Below, piece by piece: positions 26,358 to 39,649 of a stretch of DNA of 64,000 nucleotides (positions are counted from its first letter, which is position 1; every line of letters starts with the position of its first letter). Both the position numbers and the translations under genes were made by a program. This DNA comes from Vespula vulgaris. Taxonomy: Eukaryota > Arthropoda > Insecta > Hymenoptera > Vespidae. Location: positions 7,025,001-7,089,000 of the forward strand of contig NC_066592.1 of assembly GCF_905475345.1 (NCBI RefSeq), in the 5' to 3' direction. The notes beneath the pieces were generated by a model. It was not told the origin of the DNA. It did no database searches and saw only the letters and a program-made list of their open reading frames with translations.

Positions 26358-29276
26358 GAACTAATGATACCATTTAGTGATCATTGTGAAAACTGCATTA
26401 AGGTGTTGTGATAAAACTAACATGGATAAATACAGTGAATTGTATAAACTTACTGCCAATGTAAATTTCATTGGCTTTTAGGAAAAAATAATCTTGAAAT
26501 ATTTTATACTTTTTAAGAGTATATATAATATAACCATGATATAAATACTAAAATTATGGCTCTATAGCAATAAAAAAATGTTTTAATTATAAAAATAATT
26601 TGTTTTAATACCTGCTGCTATATTTTTGATGATGAAATATTTTATTATATTATAAGAATCATTTTTTGTTTAATATGTTTTACTATTTAAGTATTGATGC
26701 AAACCTTACACCTTACATGTGATATAACAATAATTTCATAAACAAAAGGAAAATTTTTTTGTTTTTTAAAAAATAAACTTTTCTTAACATGATTCTATAA
26801 ATACATGCACATATATATAAGTAAAATTCAAAATATGAAACTGATTTTTTGTTCTTAGACTTTAATATTGATAGGACTTTAACTGTTATAACTTATGTAC
26901 AAAACTAACTATATATAACATGTATATATAATGTGTAATAATGATTATTACATTACTTTCTTAAAATATATCCAACGACTTTAACAAATGTTCATTCATA
27001 CATATAATTTTAGCCTTTCATATTTCAACAGTAGCTATACCTTCAATAATAAATATTAATTGACTAAAGATCTTTTAAAATAGAAGTACTTAAAAAATGT
27101 GTTGTGAAAATTATGTGAAAGGCTAAAATTATAACAAACACTCATACATTGACAGAATGTTTTCATATCATACATAAAAATAGTTTTGAACCATATTCTA
27201 TCACACTATTGTATGCATAACCACTGCTTCTTTTCAATGTTTTGTTCCCTTCTCATTACATGTCCTATTTTATGTATTTACAACTCATTCGATTTATTTA
27301 CATCAGTCCATCAAGATAGTTTTTCCCTTTTTTTAAATTACATCATAACTGTTCTATCTTCATAATCTGTTTATACATTTTTTTAAAGTAGTTATTTTAT
27401 CTGTAATAACTATTGCAGTATTAGCTTCATTTGATACTAAACAATGTAGAAGTATCCCATTTCATTTAAACATACAAAAATTTGGAATGTATGTAATACA
27501 TGCATGTGCAGTAACACATTAATACAATGATTGTGAATCAAATACAATTCTAATAATAATTAAATTTACTTGATATCTCAATTAATTTTTCAAGGTTTTC
27601 ATTATCAAGATATGAATTTCAACATACATTCTAATATCAAAAATAATAGTTGCAAAAAAGAATCTAATGATATTATATCAGTGAAGAGATAATATAAAAA
27701 AGAAACTATCATAATATACTTATGCATGTTAATTTGATCACAAGTATATAGTGTGTCTTAATTAAATTGAACATCAAAATTATTTCTACCAATATAGAAA
27801 GTAAGAAAAAATGACTAAGATGAATTTATATGGATCTAGGGCATGCACCTAATGATGACAAAAAATATTTTCCCAATATCATTTTAAATGCCATTGCAAG
27901 GTCATTGTCGTTTTTTTGCATATTAACCAATTTTTATGAATTTTTTTTTACTTAAGGTCATTTTTAATTCATCTAAATGTTGACTACGTCACATTATAAA
28001 AAACAGTTGTTAATATGCAAACCATATAAATTCCTATTAATTATTTTTTCTTGGTTTCAACAGCAGGAGAAATAATTTAAATATTCAACTTAATTGAGAC
28101 ACCCAATATATCATGAATGAGCTGTAAATTATACAAGATATTTACTCGAAAACTATGCTACTGATTTCAATGTGTATATGTTCTTTGTATTGCCAGTCTA
28201 CTTTGTTCAAAATATTTTCACAATTGTGGTTGTAAAAAGTTTACCATTAAAAAGATTTGTATCTGTTTTTACGTTTGAAGGTGTACCTAATGGAAATGCC
28301 CGACTGTTGTACTGGAAGCCATTTCTCATTTTCATCACTTATCAATCTTCCAGTGGTTTACTATTAAACTTTAGACGGAACAGCATTATAAAGCTACGAG
28401 GTTATTTCCTCGCAAAACATTTAAATTATTGTATTATTTATCAACAATTGCTGATTATGTGAATAGATTCCATAATCTTTAGCAATGAAGAACATGGTTT
28501 CTGTTGGAAAACAGCATCACAAGTTTTATGGAGATAAATCTAATACTTCCTATTTCTTAAGAATCTTCTAAAGATCATTATGTTTTAATATATATAATAT
28601 GGCATTATATCTAACAACATTATATATACCTTAAGTTTTATTGATTTCTATCAAATATATAATTTGCTATATATATATTGCTTAAGTGTAAAAAGTAAAG
28701 TATATTGTTATTAACATATTTTTTTGTAATAATAATTATTCGGTCATTTCTTTTCGTATTATTAAACTTAAAAAAATATTAATTTTTTTTATAATATAGT
28801 TGCTATTTTATTTTTTATCTTTATGATAAGTAAAAGTAAATTCTATTGTTTTGAAGCAACATATAAAATGAATTAATGATTTTCCTAAATTAATTTATAT
28901 CTATGATTACGAATATTTGAAAGTATTTATAAGTTTTTGTTCATAAATTTATATTACATGTGTTGCATTTGATAATATTTTACAATGTAAAAATAAAATG
29001 TTTATGACATTATGTTTCATAACGTATGTTTTACGTGTACGTGTGTAACTTTTCCATTGTTTTGAATGATTCTGTTTCATAGTATGACCAAATATAGAAA
29101 CAGTTGCATTATATACATAAATATATAAATATATTTTTAACGAAAAATACATATATAGAATTTCGTTACTAATTGTATATTGCCATATTATAAAACCCAT
29201 TTTTAGGAACATTTTCTTTAGAAGTTTCTTAATGTATTTACACATAAACCTATTGAAATCAGTCTGCATCAAGTAA
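26358..29276. other. Convergent 3' region, Hakai / TMEM115
   Basis: AT-rich sequence. No exon was recognised, and the open frame at 28172-28462 has no family feature. It probably holds long 3' UTRs of both converging genes. Confidence 0.55.
26569..26574 (+). terminator. Polyadenylation signal of Hakai
   Basis: AATAAA about 210 bp past the stop codon. A second one near 26770 may be an alternative. Confidence 0.6.
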
Positions 29277-30667
29277 TCACGTATTAGTAGAAGGATGATT
29301 GTGTATATTGACATTAACTTGTGGAATAAGAGGAGATGCAAGTGGTTTTGGTGTAGAAGATTCTGGAATTGGTATAGAAATCGCAGGTGGTATAGGAGAA
29401 TGTTTCTTAGTTCGATCTTGTTGCCATGGTTTTGTATGATCTTTGCTTAATCTTTCACTCAGTGCTTTAAGTGCTATTTGTCTGAAAAGTAATAAAAGTT
29501 TTATTATTTTGATTAATAAATAAATACAATTATTCGAAATAGAGAATAGACTTCTATTATCTTTCAACATTTTATCTTTTCTCATTTTTATATGACACAA
29601 GTAAGCTATATACAAACCTGCGTCTTTCACTATCATGGGGATCAATTCCAGGAAGGTTAATTACCAAACCAGGTGGTGCATTTGACATATCAAATCTTCT
29701 AACTACTTTTCGACAGAGTCCAATGCGTACAAAGAAACCATGTACAGTATTGCTTACTACTGCTATTGGAGGTTGTAATACATTTGGGAAAAAACTGTAA
29801 TAGATTATGATCATAATATAGATTAGAACAGAACAGGAATTAATATACTGATAAATTTTCTTTTAAATGATCACCTTGCAAACGTAAAATTATCAGCCAT
29901 ATCTCCTCTAGTTCCATTATTATGTCTTTGATAAAATCTAAGATAAGTCCAGGAAACTAATAATCCACTTAGAAACATAGTTGGATGTGTACCTTCCAAT
30001 AATCCTATTATCCAAAGCGATAGTCCAACTATCCAAACCATTAATGGTATATTCCTATTAGTAATTTTTCCAATCGGTGTCTTTATTAAAATATGATCTG
30101 GCATAATCTGTTTTACTGCAACAGCGACACCTAAAAGATATACATAAATGAGGTACAATTGTTCTTGCATACTTATTTTTAATATCTTTTATCCTTTAAT
30201 ACTAATTGTTAAATACCTGCGATATATCCTGTCAGGCCATGAATGTGTATATCGAATAACAAATCAGTATCATTGGTGCACATGTAAAGAAATAAATAAA
30301 ACAGCGCTGAGAGTACTGCTACTCCAAAGTTAACAACCGCAAAAAAGGTCATCATCTCCATAGCACCCCAAAGAGGTTCTATCAATTTCCCACAAAGACC
30401 AACAGTCACAACGTCAGCACATACTTCCCAAAAGTGTATTTCAAGAAAACAAAAAGTGAAGGCCGTCCAGATCCAAAATGCTGGTGGTATCAAATAACCT
30501 GGTGTCACGCTAAGAGCGCGCACTGCTTCTGGGGAAAAAGAAAGGCAGTACGAGAACAGAACTACGACGCATATGAACTTCACGCTGGTACTGGTATTTC
30601 CTAAAAGGGCCGCGAATTGTTGTTTTAAATAAGGGATGTTTCTAGCGAGGCCCTTTATCGCTGCCAT
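29277..30667 (-). CDS. TMEM115: Transmembrane protein 115 homologue
   Basis: Four exons on the minus strand (30667-30217, 30130-29875, 29794-29618, 29481-29277) give 362 residues (human 351). It is a rhomboid-like (DUF1751) Golgi membrane protein that in mammals takes part in retrograde transport through the COG complex. Hydrophobic spans are visible at about residues 28-46, 60-82, 104-130, 145-158, 180-198 and 203-216. The diagnostic block FFPNVLQPPIAVVSN begins the cytosolic tail, followed by LPGIDPHDSERRR. The tail ends in a Pro/Ser-rich stretch. No rhomboid catalytic Ser/His pair is evident, as in the family. The 5' flank (30715-30785) is rich in CpG. Confidence 0.95.
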
Positions 30668-31790
30668 TTCTTTCCAAATAGACCCTTAACCTCTTTGAAT
30701 CACAGAGCCACTCGCGCTATCACCTGACGTTCGCTGCGAATGCGCATATACGTAATTGCGTTCACGCGCAGAACGCGCGGAACATGATTCGTTTAAAAGG
30801 CTTTTCTTCCTATGCCTTTGTAAGGATTTATACTATGAATTTTCATGATTGCAATTTTTTTTCTTATTTTAGCGATGAAAAGCTCATTCGAAAGATAAAC
30901 ATTTTGTACACAAGATTATCTGTTCAGACTTATGAAAACTGTTCTTTTTTTTGATTGTTAAAAATAAGTTTCAAGAGTAATTTTCACACAAGTAAAAGCC
31001 TGTTTTCAATATGTTTTGACGTATGACGAAGACGATCGAAATTAAGTCTTAACTATGGCTTTGTTAACCTAAAAACAATAAGACCAAAGAAACAAAGGAT
31101 AAAGAATAGCAACGCGACGTAAATATATCTATGAGTTTCTCCTGAATAATATTATTATCACTTTATTATTATAATGAATTGTTTTAACCAGATGCAAAAG
31201 AAGTAATGCACGTAACGTCAATCGAATATGAGAAGTCTATCTAGAAATCGCACGTTTCATTTCTCTTACGAAATATTTATTGAGTTCGCACTATCTGTCT
31301 TGTAAAAATTAACGATCCTACATTGTGTAATATCTGATTGTTAGCTCAGTTCTTGAATGTCAAAGTTTCAGTGACTCAATTTCATCACTATTTTTTGATT
31401 TCTAAAATTTTTTATTTTTACATACGTTTAACAAAAATATTTTGGCAACTATTTATTTAATAAGATCTAATACATTTCAAGATTGAAATATTATTTATTT
31501 ATTCTCTGTATGTAATTATTTTTTATATACTTTTGACTCACGTAGTGAAAAGAAAATCTACGTACGTGTGACACAAGCTAATGTGTGTGTGTGTGTGTGT
31601 GGCGTGTGATGTGTGAAACAAGAATCTATTTGAAGTAATAAGCAAGAATATACTTCTCTAATTTCATGTTATCGATTAGTAAAACTTCTAATGGCTTTTT
31701 AGTTCATAGATTTTATATGGAGTACTACTTTTTAATTATGAATAAAAATTGATACATTATCATACACATACACACATATATATATATATA
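30668..31790. other. TMEM115 upstream region
   Basis: A CpG-bearing patch at 30715-30785, with repeated CGCG and GCGC, is the likely TMEM115 promoter. The rest is AT-rich with a short (GT)n run near 31583-31600. No coding exon was seen. Confidence 0.5.
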
Positions 31791-31794
31791 TCGC

Positions 31795-33420
31795 AATATA
31801 CGCAAGATGACGTACTGCGCATGCGTGTGAAGTGCCCATTTCGACGTAACCAATCACCTTCTTTCAAATTCGTATGTGCTACTAAAGATCGTAACGAAGC
31901 TTCGTTGTCACGTTAATTACAGATAATTAGTATATTTTTTCTAACGTACGCATTTATTTTATACACCAATAGAATGCCGAAAACACGATTTCCACTCATT
32001 AACGTTACTAAATCGTATTATCATCTTATTTAAAACATATCCGTCAAAATAAAATTGAAATGTTTGCATCTTCTGAGAATACTTTTTATTTCGAATTTTC
32101 TCTTTTTATTTTGTCGATATCAATACTTTTCTCGTCTATTAACAATACTCTAATTAATAATCTTTCATTAACTAATCGCGTTCGATGGTAATTCGGGTTA
32201 TATACGATCTTCACACATATATATAGACGTAAGGACACATGTACATATACATACGGATATCTATACATTCAGCACACGTATACATACACACGCAATTAAT
32301 TTTCTAATTTCGATTTAATATTTTTCAGTTTTCTAAGTCTAAACATTGAGAAAACTACGCAGGACGTTAGAAACAACATTAACGTAATCGCTTTAAATGT
32401 ATACGAAAACGAAAAGATAAATAAAATTTCTTACAGAAGAAATCAGTAACGTTGCTAAATTGAAAGTAATAGAATCCTCAGAAGTACATCTTCGAAAAAA
32501 TTTACTCATAGTCACTTAATGCTGTTTTACTTATTAATTACAACCAATCACATTATTTATTAACGAATGATCACTGAATTTATTTCGCGAAACTTTACTA
32601 TCCTTTATAAGTTCAGTCTGTGCAATTCAAAAACTCAAAAACTACACGAACAAACACTGACTCTACAACTGCATTGCGCGCAGTCCATGTAAAAATACTT
32701 ATCGTTTAAATCGCGAAACGCGTATGAACAAACACTCCTGCTACTTCTCGATATTTTTATTTTAACGACACAAACACTCGATTACTTCATTGCTACACGC
32801 ACGATTGTTACGATGTTCTGAAACAAAAATACAAACGAAATAATCAGTATTACTGTTATAATAAGAAACTGTATAAATTATTCAAGAAATATGTGATAGA
32901 GAAATATATTTACTTTAATTCTTCGTTGATACTTGCAGAAAAGACATCCTGTCAGAACTTCGATGTTCATTCGTCGGTGTACAAAGAAAGACTGTTTCAG
33001 TAATTGTAAAAGTTAATCAAATTTGGTTGTGTTAACGTCACACGTAGCTAAGAATCCTGAAACGAAAATTTCAAAGTATTGAAATTTTTTATTAAAATTA
33101 TTTTAAGTTTCTCTCGCGTTACGATCTTTGTAATGTTAAACGAATGTACTATTGTTTAAATATTAATTTTTTGTATTCTGTGTATAATAAAAACTGTTTG
33201 AATAATTGTAAAATTATCGAAAGTATTAATTTCTAGAAAGGTAGATTTTCGATGGTTTCCGTCGGAATACAAAAGAAAACTAAATTGATATTCTTATATA
33301 GTTATGCAGTAAATGTGTACAAGCCAATGAAAAAGTATTTCTTTGTGCTTTGTATTGAAAGTACGAATTTTTCTAAGAAATAATGAATGAAGCGAATTAA
33401 TTTACACAGGTCAGTAGTTT
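31795..33420 (+). ncRNA. Module A: promoter-like block and first exons
   Basis: It is the most diverged of three related modules. It has a TGCGCATGCG core (NRF-1/Ewg-like) near 31818, a CCAAT near 31849, the conserved junction sequence TTAATTACAG at 31913-31922, the shared TTTTTTCTAAC, an acceptor ending at 32328 (TTTTTCAG), and the shared CTAAGAAATAAT near 33373. At its donor the base after CAG is A, not G (ATAATT), so this first donor looks inactivated. Confidence 0.5.
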
Positions 33421-34134
33421 CACAGATTGGAGCCGATGTTTTTATACTCGATTTCATGGATTCGTGTGAATGTGTGCAGCATCTGTGTGACAGCTACGAG
33501 AGAGTATTTTTGTTCGCATATTTTGCGATGAAAAAGAAATATTTTTGCAAAAAAATGATATTGGTCAATATCCTAATGCTTTTCAAAATTTATATATATC
33601 AATAATGTTCGGAAATCTAGACTTAATCTTTGTTTTTTCTTACTTTATTCCGATCAATTACTTCTACGTTGCAGCGTCCTTTTCTTCTTCCAAAGCTATT
33701 CGAACTTTGACTACCACCGAGTCCATAATGAATACTAACACATAGGAATTATTTATTAATTAATATTTGTAGAACAATCTATAGGCAAGTATAATAAAAT
33801 ATTGTCCTTTTCAAATATTTATAAGAGAGATTGATCATAGAAAAAGATAAATTCTTTCATTCTTTCATTCTTTCATTATTCGATTTATTAATCAGTTTCT
33901 GTTTGACTCCCTTAGTAGAAGAAAGAAGAAACCTAGGAAGTAATTTACGCGGGAATTTATATACTGTGGCGGGAATTTCAGATAATTTAATGGATAATAG
34001 TAAGAGAAAACTAATAACGATTTTCAATAATTTGTTAGCTATTAATATTATATTCTGTGTTATTTTCCCATAAAATGTTAAGAAAAATTAATATATTTAT
34101 TAATGCATAATATTTCGAAGGTAATGTAGGTATA

Positions 34135-35300
34135 AGCGCCGCGCGAATCGTATAACTATATTCACGGTGTAGATGACGCCATTACTGTTTCAGTTCGTAC
34201 CAATGAAAGACGTTTCTCTGTCGCCCTCGTTAATTATAGGTAATTAGCAGATTTTTTCTAACGAACACGTAATTACTATACACCATTCGATAGTTAATTG
34301 CGTGATTTGTAAGAGGCCGCGTTCACAATTCAGAACATCATCGCGTTTAAAAGATATTCGCGAAAATAAAATCGGTCTAGTTGATCCCCTAGTGAGCTAT
34401 AGCGTCGTACTATTTTTCCAATTTTCCAACTTGATTTTTACAATATCGAACTTTCTCTCGTTTTTTAACAATGCTCTGATCAATAACTTTGTGTTTATAA
34501 TTATGATCGATCGACATTTCGTATTATATTTCATTTTCATATATATTCATACACACACACACACCACTTTTAATTTTATCCTGTATTAATACGAGATCTT
34601 ATTTTTTTCAGATTTTCAAGAATTTCACGAGATAGAATAGCAGAGTATCGAATTAGAATCAGTGTATCGTTTTTGGTGCGCCGGTATTAAGAGGATGTTC
34701 GTCGTTTGAAGGATCAACGAGTACTGCCGGAAAATCAACTTCTTTCTTTGTCATTTCCTGAGTAATTGTGAAGGATGAAAAAACATAATCCGGGATTCTA
34801 TATAATGCGATGGAATGCTCGAATTTTTCGAAGAGTTAGTGTGTTAATATACGTATATATGTGCATATGTAAAGATACGATTATTACGAATGTGTCAGTG
34901 CGTTGTACCGAGCTTGACGTTCATTTGCATGTGTGTACTGTCTGTGTGTAAAAATATATGTATTGTTTCTTTCTTTTTTTTTGTGTACTTTCACTTCGAA
35001 TACAAAGTACTTTCCAAGAAATAATATATGTCAGTAAGCCAGTTCAGTTCTTGGAATTCATATAGGTTAGTACTGCCCAAAAATAATGCATACTTTTCCT
35101 GGTCATTTCTTAATTCTCGTCACCTATATACATTAAAATGTACTAGTTCTTTATATATTTATGTATATATGTATCGTTTTTTCTTTCTTTCTTTTCTTTT
35201 CGATAGTCGAACATTCTCGATTATTTACAATTGTTATCGACACATTATATATATTACTTCGATCGTAATTATTCGATATGTGTAAATAAAAATCCGAAGA
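34135..35300 (+). ncRNA. Module B: promoter-like block and first exons
   Basis: Second copy. The sequence around 34231-34239 ends in TATAG before GTAATTAG, so the donor is intact. The intron carries the shared GAGGCCGCGT and CATCATCGCGTTTAAAAGAT blocks also found in module C. The acceptor ends at 34611, and the following exon contains ATTAGAATCAGTG (34652-34664). AAGAAATAAT occurs near 35016, and a donor-like GTTAGT at 35064. Confidence 0.5.
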
Positions 35301-35661
35301 AGTATTATTTTTTTCATTTACTTACAAGATATATATATATAACTCATATATATTAGATATATATACGTGTAAATATATCAAATCATACAATTATTTCGAT
35401 TTAAAAATTGCTCATTATTTCGCGCGTAATATATAAAGCATAGAAATAATATAGGTACTTGTGATACAAGTGCGTATCTATTTAATGTTTCTATATCGTT
35501 AGAAAATTTAATTATTTCATTAGAAAATTATTGTCTATGTTTAAAATTCGAATTAATTATATTTGTCATCCATATCGTATAATTTAAGCACTTCTATTAT
35601 ATTTTTTATTATTTTTAATTGAAAAATATAATATTTGATTTGACCCGCCTTGTACCTGGGA

Positions 35662-35669
35662 TGACGTCA
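35662..35669. promoter_or_regulatory. CRE palindrome TGACGTCA
   Basis: A full cAMP-response element about 95 bp before the conserved donor of module C. The equivalent spots in modules A and B carry TGACGTAC and TGACGCCA. Confidence 0.5.
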
Positions 35670-36073
35670 CAGGATCTACTTTCCTTCCTTGCCAGTCGTC
35701 TAGTCGCCATTTTGGACGCGGTGACAAGTGCACACGGTGTTTCGTCGCTCCGCATAATTACAGGTAATTAATAAATTTTTTCTAACATACATCGTTTTCC
35801 TATATATCAATCGATAGCCAAACGCACGATTTTTACGAGGCCGCGTCGGCAAATCTGAGCATCATCGCGTTTAAAAGATATTCACGAAAATAAAATCAGC
35901 TTCTCGGAGATCTCCCGGGAAGCTTTTGTGTCGTACTTTTTCTTCAATTTTCCTGTTTTATTTTCACAATATCGATACTTCTCTTACTTTTTAATGATAT
36001 TCTGATCAATAATATTGCGTTAATAGTTGTGATCGATTGATATTTTGTATTAAATTCGATTTTCATATATGAT

Positions 36074-36076
<3 letters not shown>

Positions 36077-36118
<42 letters not shown>
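36077..36118. repeat. (AC)n microsatellite
   Basis: About 21 perfect AC units inside the module C intron. The matching place in module B has a short (CA)n run. Confidence 0.95.
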
Positions 36119-36122
<4 letters not shown>

Positions 36123-36731
36123 GGGTATAGGATACATACACATATACACATACACACATACACATACATATCCTTATATTCCCTACACAATTACATACAC
36201 TTTTAATCTCTTTCTATAGTAATATGATCTTACTTTTTTCAGATTTCTAAGAATTTCTACATACAGAGCGTCGAATATACCAGTGTTTACATCTCTTCGA
36301 TACGACATGTAAGTTTATCTCTTTTTAATACATATATCGAGGCTTAATAGAGAGAGATAGGTAACATACGACATGGAGAAACATTAGTTGTTTCTTTGTA
36401 AGAAATTTCCCGAACGAAATCAAAACAAAAACAGTCGTGTGTTCGAACTCTCTCTCTCAAGGCGAGAGAGATATTTATTCCTATATAACATTTCGACGAG
36501 TACGGACAAACGTACTGATTAATTTGGTTTTAATTACGCATTTTATTATAAAACTTTTTTTTATTTAGTTTAATATTACAGAATTATATTATTTCATAGG
36601 ATGATATAGAAATTCGTATACTTTTCAGGTTATACGTCATCGAATTTACTCCTGCAGCTGTTATTTTATTTTAGAATTATTATATATTATGACAGAGTTT
36701 ATTACATTTTTATTATTACACTTTTACAAAG

Positions 36732-37650
36732 TATTAGAGTCAGTGTTTGCTCTCGTCGTTACTATTTATTTCTATATTTAAATTAGTTGATTAAATGAAA
36801 GTGTATTAAAATAAATTCGCGTATTAGAGTCAGTGCATCATTGAAGATAATCGAGAAATTAATACGCTTCTTCTAAGAAATAATATTGGTAAGTTAATTT
36901 ATAAATTTGATATCTAATAATAGCACAGTTAATCTATTGCAAATTTTATTAAATTTCGTTTACAATTTTTTTTACAGATTACGATTACGATAGTGTCTTA
37001 CCAGTTTACAACGATGTTGAACTACTTCATTTTCAACTTACTTGGATATCAACTGATTTCATTTTCAACTTGCTACAAATCATCCTTCTTCAATGTGGAG
37101 TTACATGGAGTACGAGTGTTTTGGAGCCATCGCAGAACTTCTTAAATAGTGAGTGAAAAATTTTAAGTCCCTCCAGTGCCCATCATGCTGAGAATGAAAA
37201 GTTCATATCAGCACGGGTTACTGGTTGTAATTTTTTAAATAAATTATTGACGAGCATGACCGTGAATAATTCCTCTTTTGGATTTATTCGCGAGTGGTAC
37301 ATTTTTAATCGTTTATGTGTTTTTATTATTTATATCTATTTTAGCATGCTTATTTATATTAGCTCAGGATAGGGTCTTCTTGTTTCATCGGTTCCATTAA
37401 TTAATGGTGCGATTAGTAAGCACTTTTTTCTTTATATTTGCCGGAGATGCCAGTATTGTAATCGGATATCTATATACCCGATTTCGTCAGAAAAGCATGT
37501 GATCTACCTCATGCATTGTTCGTAACTTCGGCTATATAGTTACGATTTACCTCGACATATCAATATGGATGTAGTAAAAAATGAACAAGAAGACAAACGG
37601 AAGACAAGTGATAGGTCATGATCTTGTTCTTTAATTAGAATAGACACTTG
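36732..37650 (+). ncRNA. Module D: paired TTAGAGTCAGTG motifs, exon, structured intron, exon
   Basis: Two TTAGAGTCAGTG motifs about 90 bp apart precede an acceptor ending at 36977. The exon 36978-37148 ends in a block shared with module E (GTGTTTTGGAGCCATCGCAG, then AACTTCTTAAATA) and is followed by GTGAGT. The intron 37149-37362 contains a hairpin at 37186-37213. The next exon starts CTCAGG at 37363 and carries stems at 37407-37423 (GTGC/GCAC) and 37460-37483 (AATCGG/CCGATT). Confidence 0.6.
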
Positions 37651-38927
37651 TTAAATGGAATTGTCCAAGGTATTCTGATTATTGTTATGTGAAAAATTAA
37701 TTTATATTTTCAATGTCTTTTTTATTCTTTTTTGTTGTTCTTCATTATTTTCATTTACTCTTATTTATTTTTATTGACGCTTTTCAGATTAAATATTATA
37801 TTTTCTATTCTATTTATTTTCACGATTATATGCGCATATTTTAAAATTAAAAATCTGTATTGGAATACATATAATGAACTCCTAAACAAAGAGCAAAAGA
37901 TAGCATATAAATAATAGCTTTAAAGTACCCCCACCAATTGCCAAATAATTCTTAGAAATGAGTCTCCGGCAAGCAACAAAAGAAAAAACATTCGTACGTG
38001 ATAATATTCTACTATATGTATATTTGTATACATGTTTTTGTATACGCTTGCTCTGTACGTAGTATTTAGGCAGTATAGACAATAACACGTGTAAACAATC
38101 TAAGGACGATCTAGAGGACGACCTTCCTAGTTCATCTCTTCGCAGTTCTTGTTTGTACCAGCAGCAGTCCAGACGTGTTCAGACTCGTTCCTGCTTTATT
38201 AATTTTGGTTCGTATAATTTCTCATTTATATTATATATAATATTTTATAAGCTTGATTTAATCATTTATGATTTATTAATTTTATTTTATATCATATTAG
38301 ACTTCAATATACTCCATTATATGTTGAATACTCGACTTACATTTACACATGTGTGAACAGATTCATATATATAAATTTACTTAATCTTTTTCTCTATTAA
38401 TAATCTTTTTGAATTCATCGTATTTAATTAATCTTGAAAATAAGTAATAGCAATTATCCTGTAGTTTCTATTACTCTTCGTCCTATACGTACAATGTATA
38501 GACTTTAAGAAAATTTAAGATGTAAATCACATATATAAATTATATGTAATCTCGTATATACACATATTTATACATATAGATACGCAATATTATTCTATAT
38601 TAATAATACTTTGAATATTTTCAGGTTATTATTCGTCATATTGGCCAATATAATATTCATCATTTCGTTTGGACGCCTACACATTTGATAGCAGTTATAC
38701 TTCCTCCTGCTCTTCATATGTAAGTGTACACAAATAAGTTTATCTTTAAGATATTTTTATTTCATTTCAATTAATATAACAAATTCTATATTAATTCTAA
38801 CGAACTATCTATTGTGTTATACGACTTCGTGTCTTCTATACTAGTCTTATTATAAGTTTCTATGCTCTATTATATCGAGAACTTTTATTATATAATATTT
38901 TATATGTTTTTTAAACAATTTTTATAT

Positions 38928-38965
38928 GGATCTCCATACGCAGCTACCTCCTTGTGGTGAGATCC
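38928..38965 (+). ncRNA. Folded element F (copy 1)
   Basis: GGATCTC (38928-38934) pairs with GAGATCC (38959-38965). Inside, ACC (38946-38948) pairs with GGT (38956-38958) across the loop TCCTTGT. Conserved GGAAATCG and a later GCCAAAGGC follow. The same fold with changed pairs recurs at 48953-48990. Confidence 0.6.
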
Positions 38966-39649
38966 GGAAATCGGTATTGCGAACGTTCGTATATTTTATA
39001 TTATACAACGTACGCACTACCGGGCCAAAGGCTGACGTTCGGTGTATTAGAAAATAATTTTGATTAAATTTTAATTTATTAAAAATTTGTTGAAACATAT
39101 TTTACATTGAATTTAAAGAATATTAAGAAGCACCGAGAATAATACAAATTTAATTAAAGTATAATAAAAGTTAAAGTAGAATAAAATTTCAAGATACGTT
39201 TAATCGTTTAATTAATATTATAAATATTATAATTTCAATTTTACTGTTCCTTGGCTAGTTTTATTTTAATGCTATATCTATTCTGATATATAGGTATCCA
39301 CGCCATTAGTATACTTCTGTGAACATATCCCTATCGCGATTATATCTATTTTTAAACGATAGATACATCGTGATTTTGATCGTTTGCTTCTACATATTCA
39401 TTTATTTTGATATAGCTTACAAGTATTGCAGTTACATACTTTGAATAGTATTTTTTTTTCTATTATTATAGCATGCAGAAGATGTAATATAAGTTCATAA
39501 TTTAAAATCATGTAATTTGGATAATATGATATATTTGATATTTAATATTTACTATATATAAATATATAAATTGATATAAATATTTAAAAAGATATATAAT
39601 ATGATATAAATATTTAACATTTAATATATAATATTTAATACGATATAAA

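Larger units (their letters stand above)
35650..36895 (+). ncRNA. Module C: promoter-like block and first exons
   Basis: Third and most complete copy. A perfect CRE palindrome TGACGTCA lies at 35662-35669 and a GCCATTTT (Pho/YY1-like) motif near 35706. The exon ends at 35763 with CAG before GTAATTA. The intron carries a (CA)21 run. The next exon is 36243-36308, followed by GTAAGT. TTAGAGTCAGTG occurs at 36734 and 36824, and AATATTG ends at 36888 before GTAAGTT, a further donor. Confidence 0.55.

Noticed and set aside
26035..26373. Val-rich minus-strand open frame
   Set aside because: Antisense of the Pro/Gln-rich Hakai tail.
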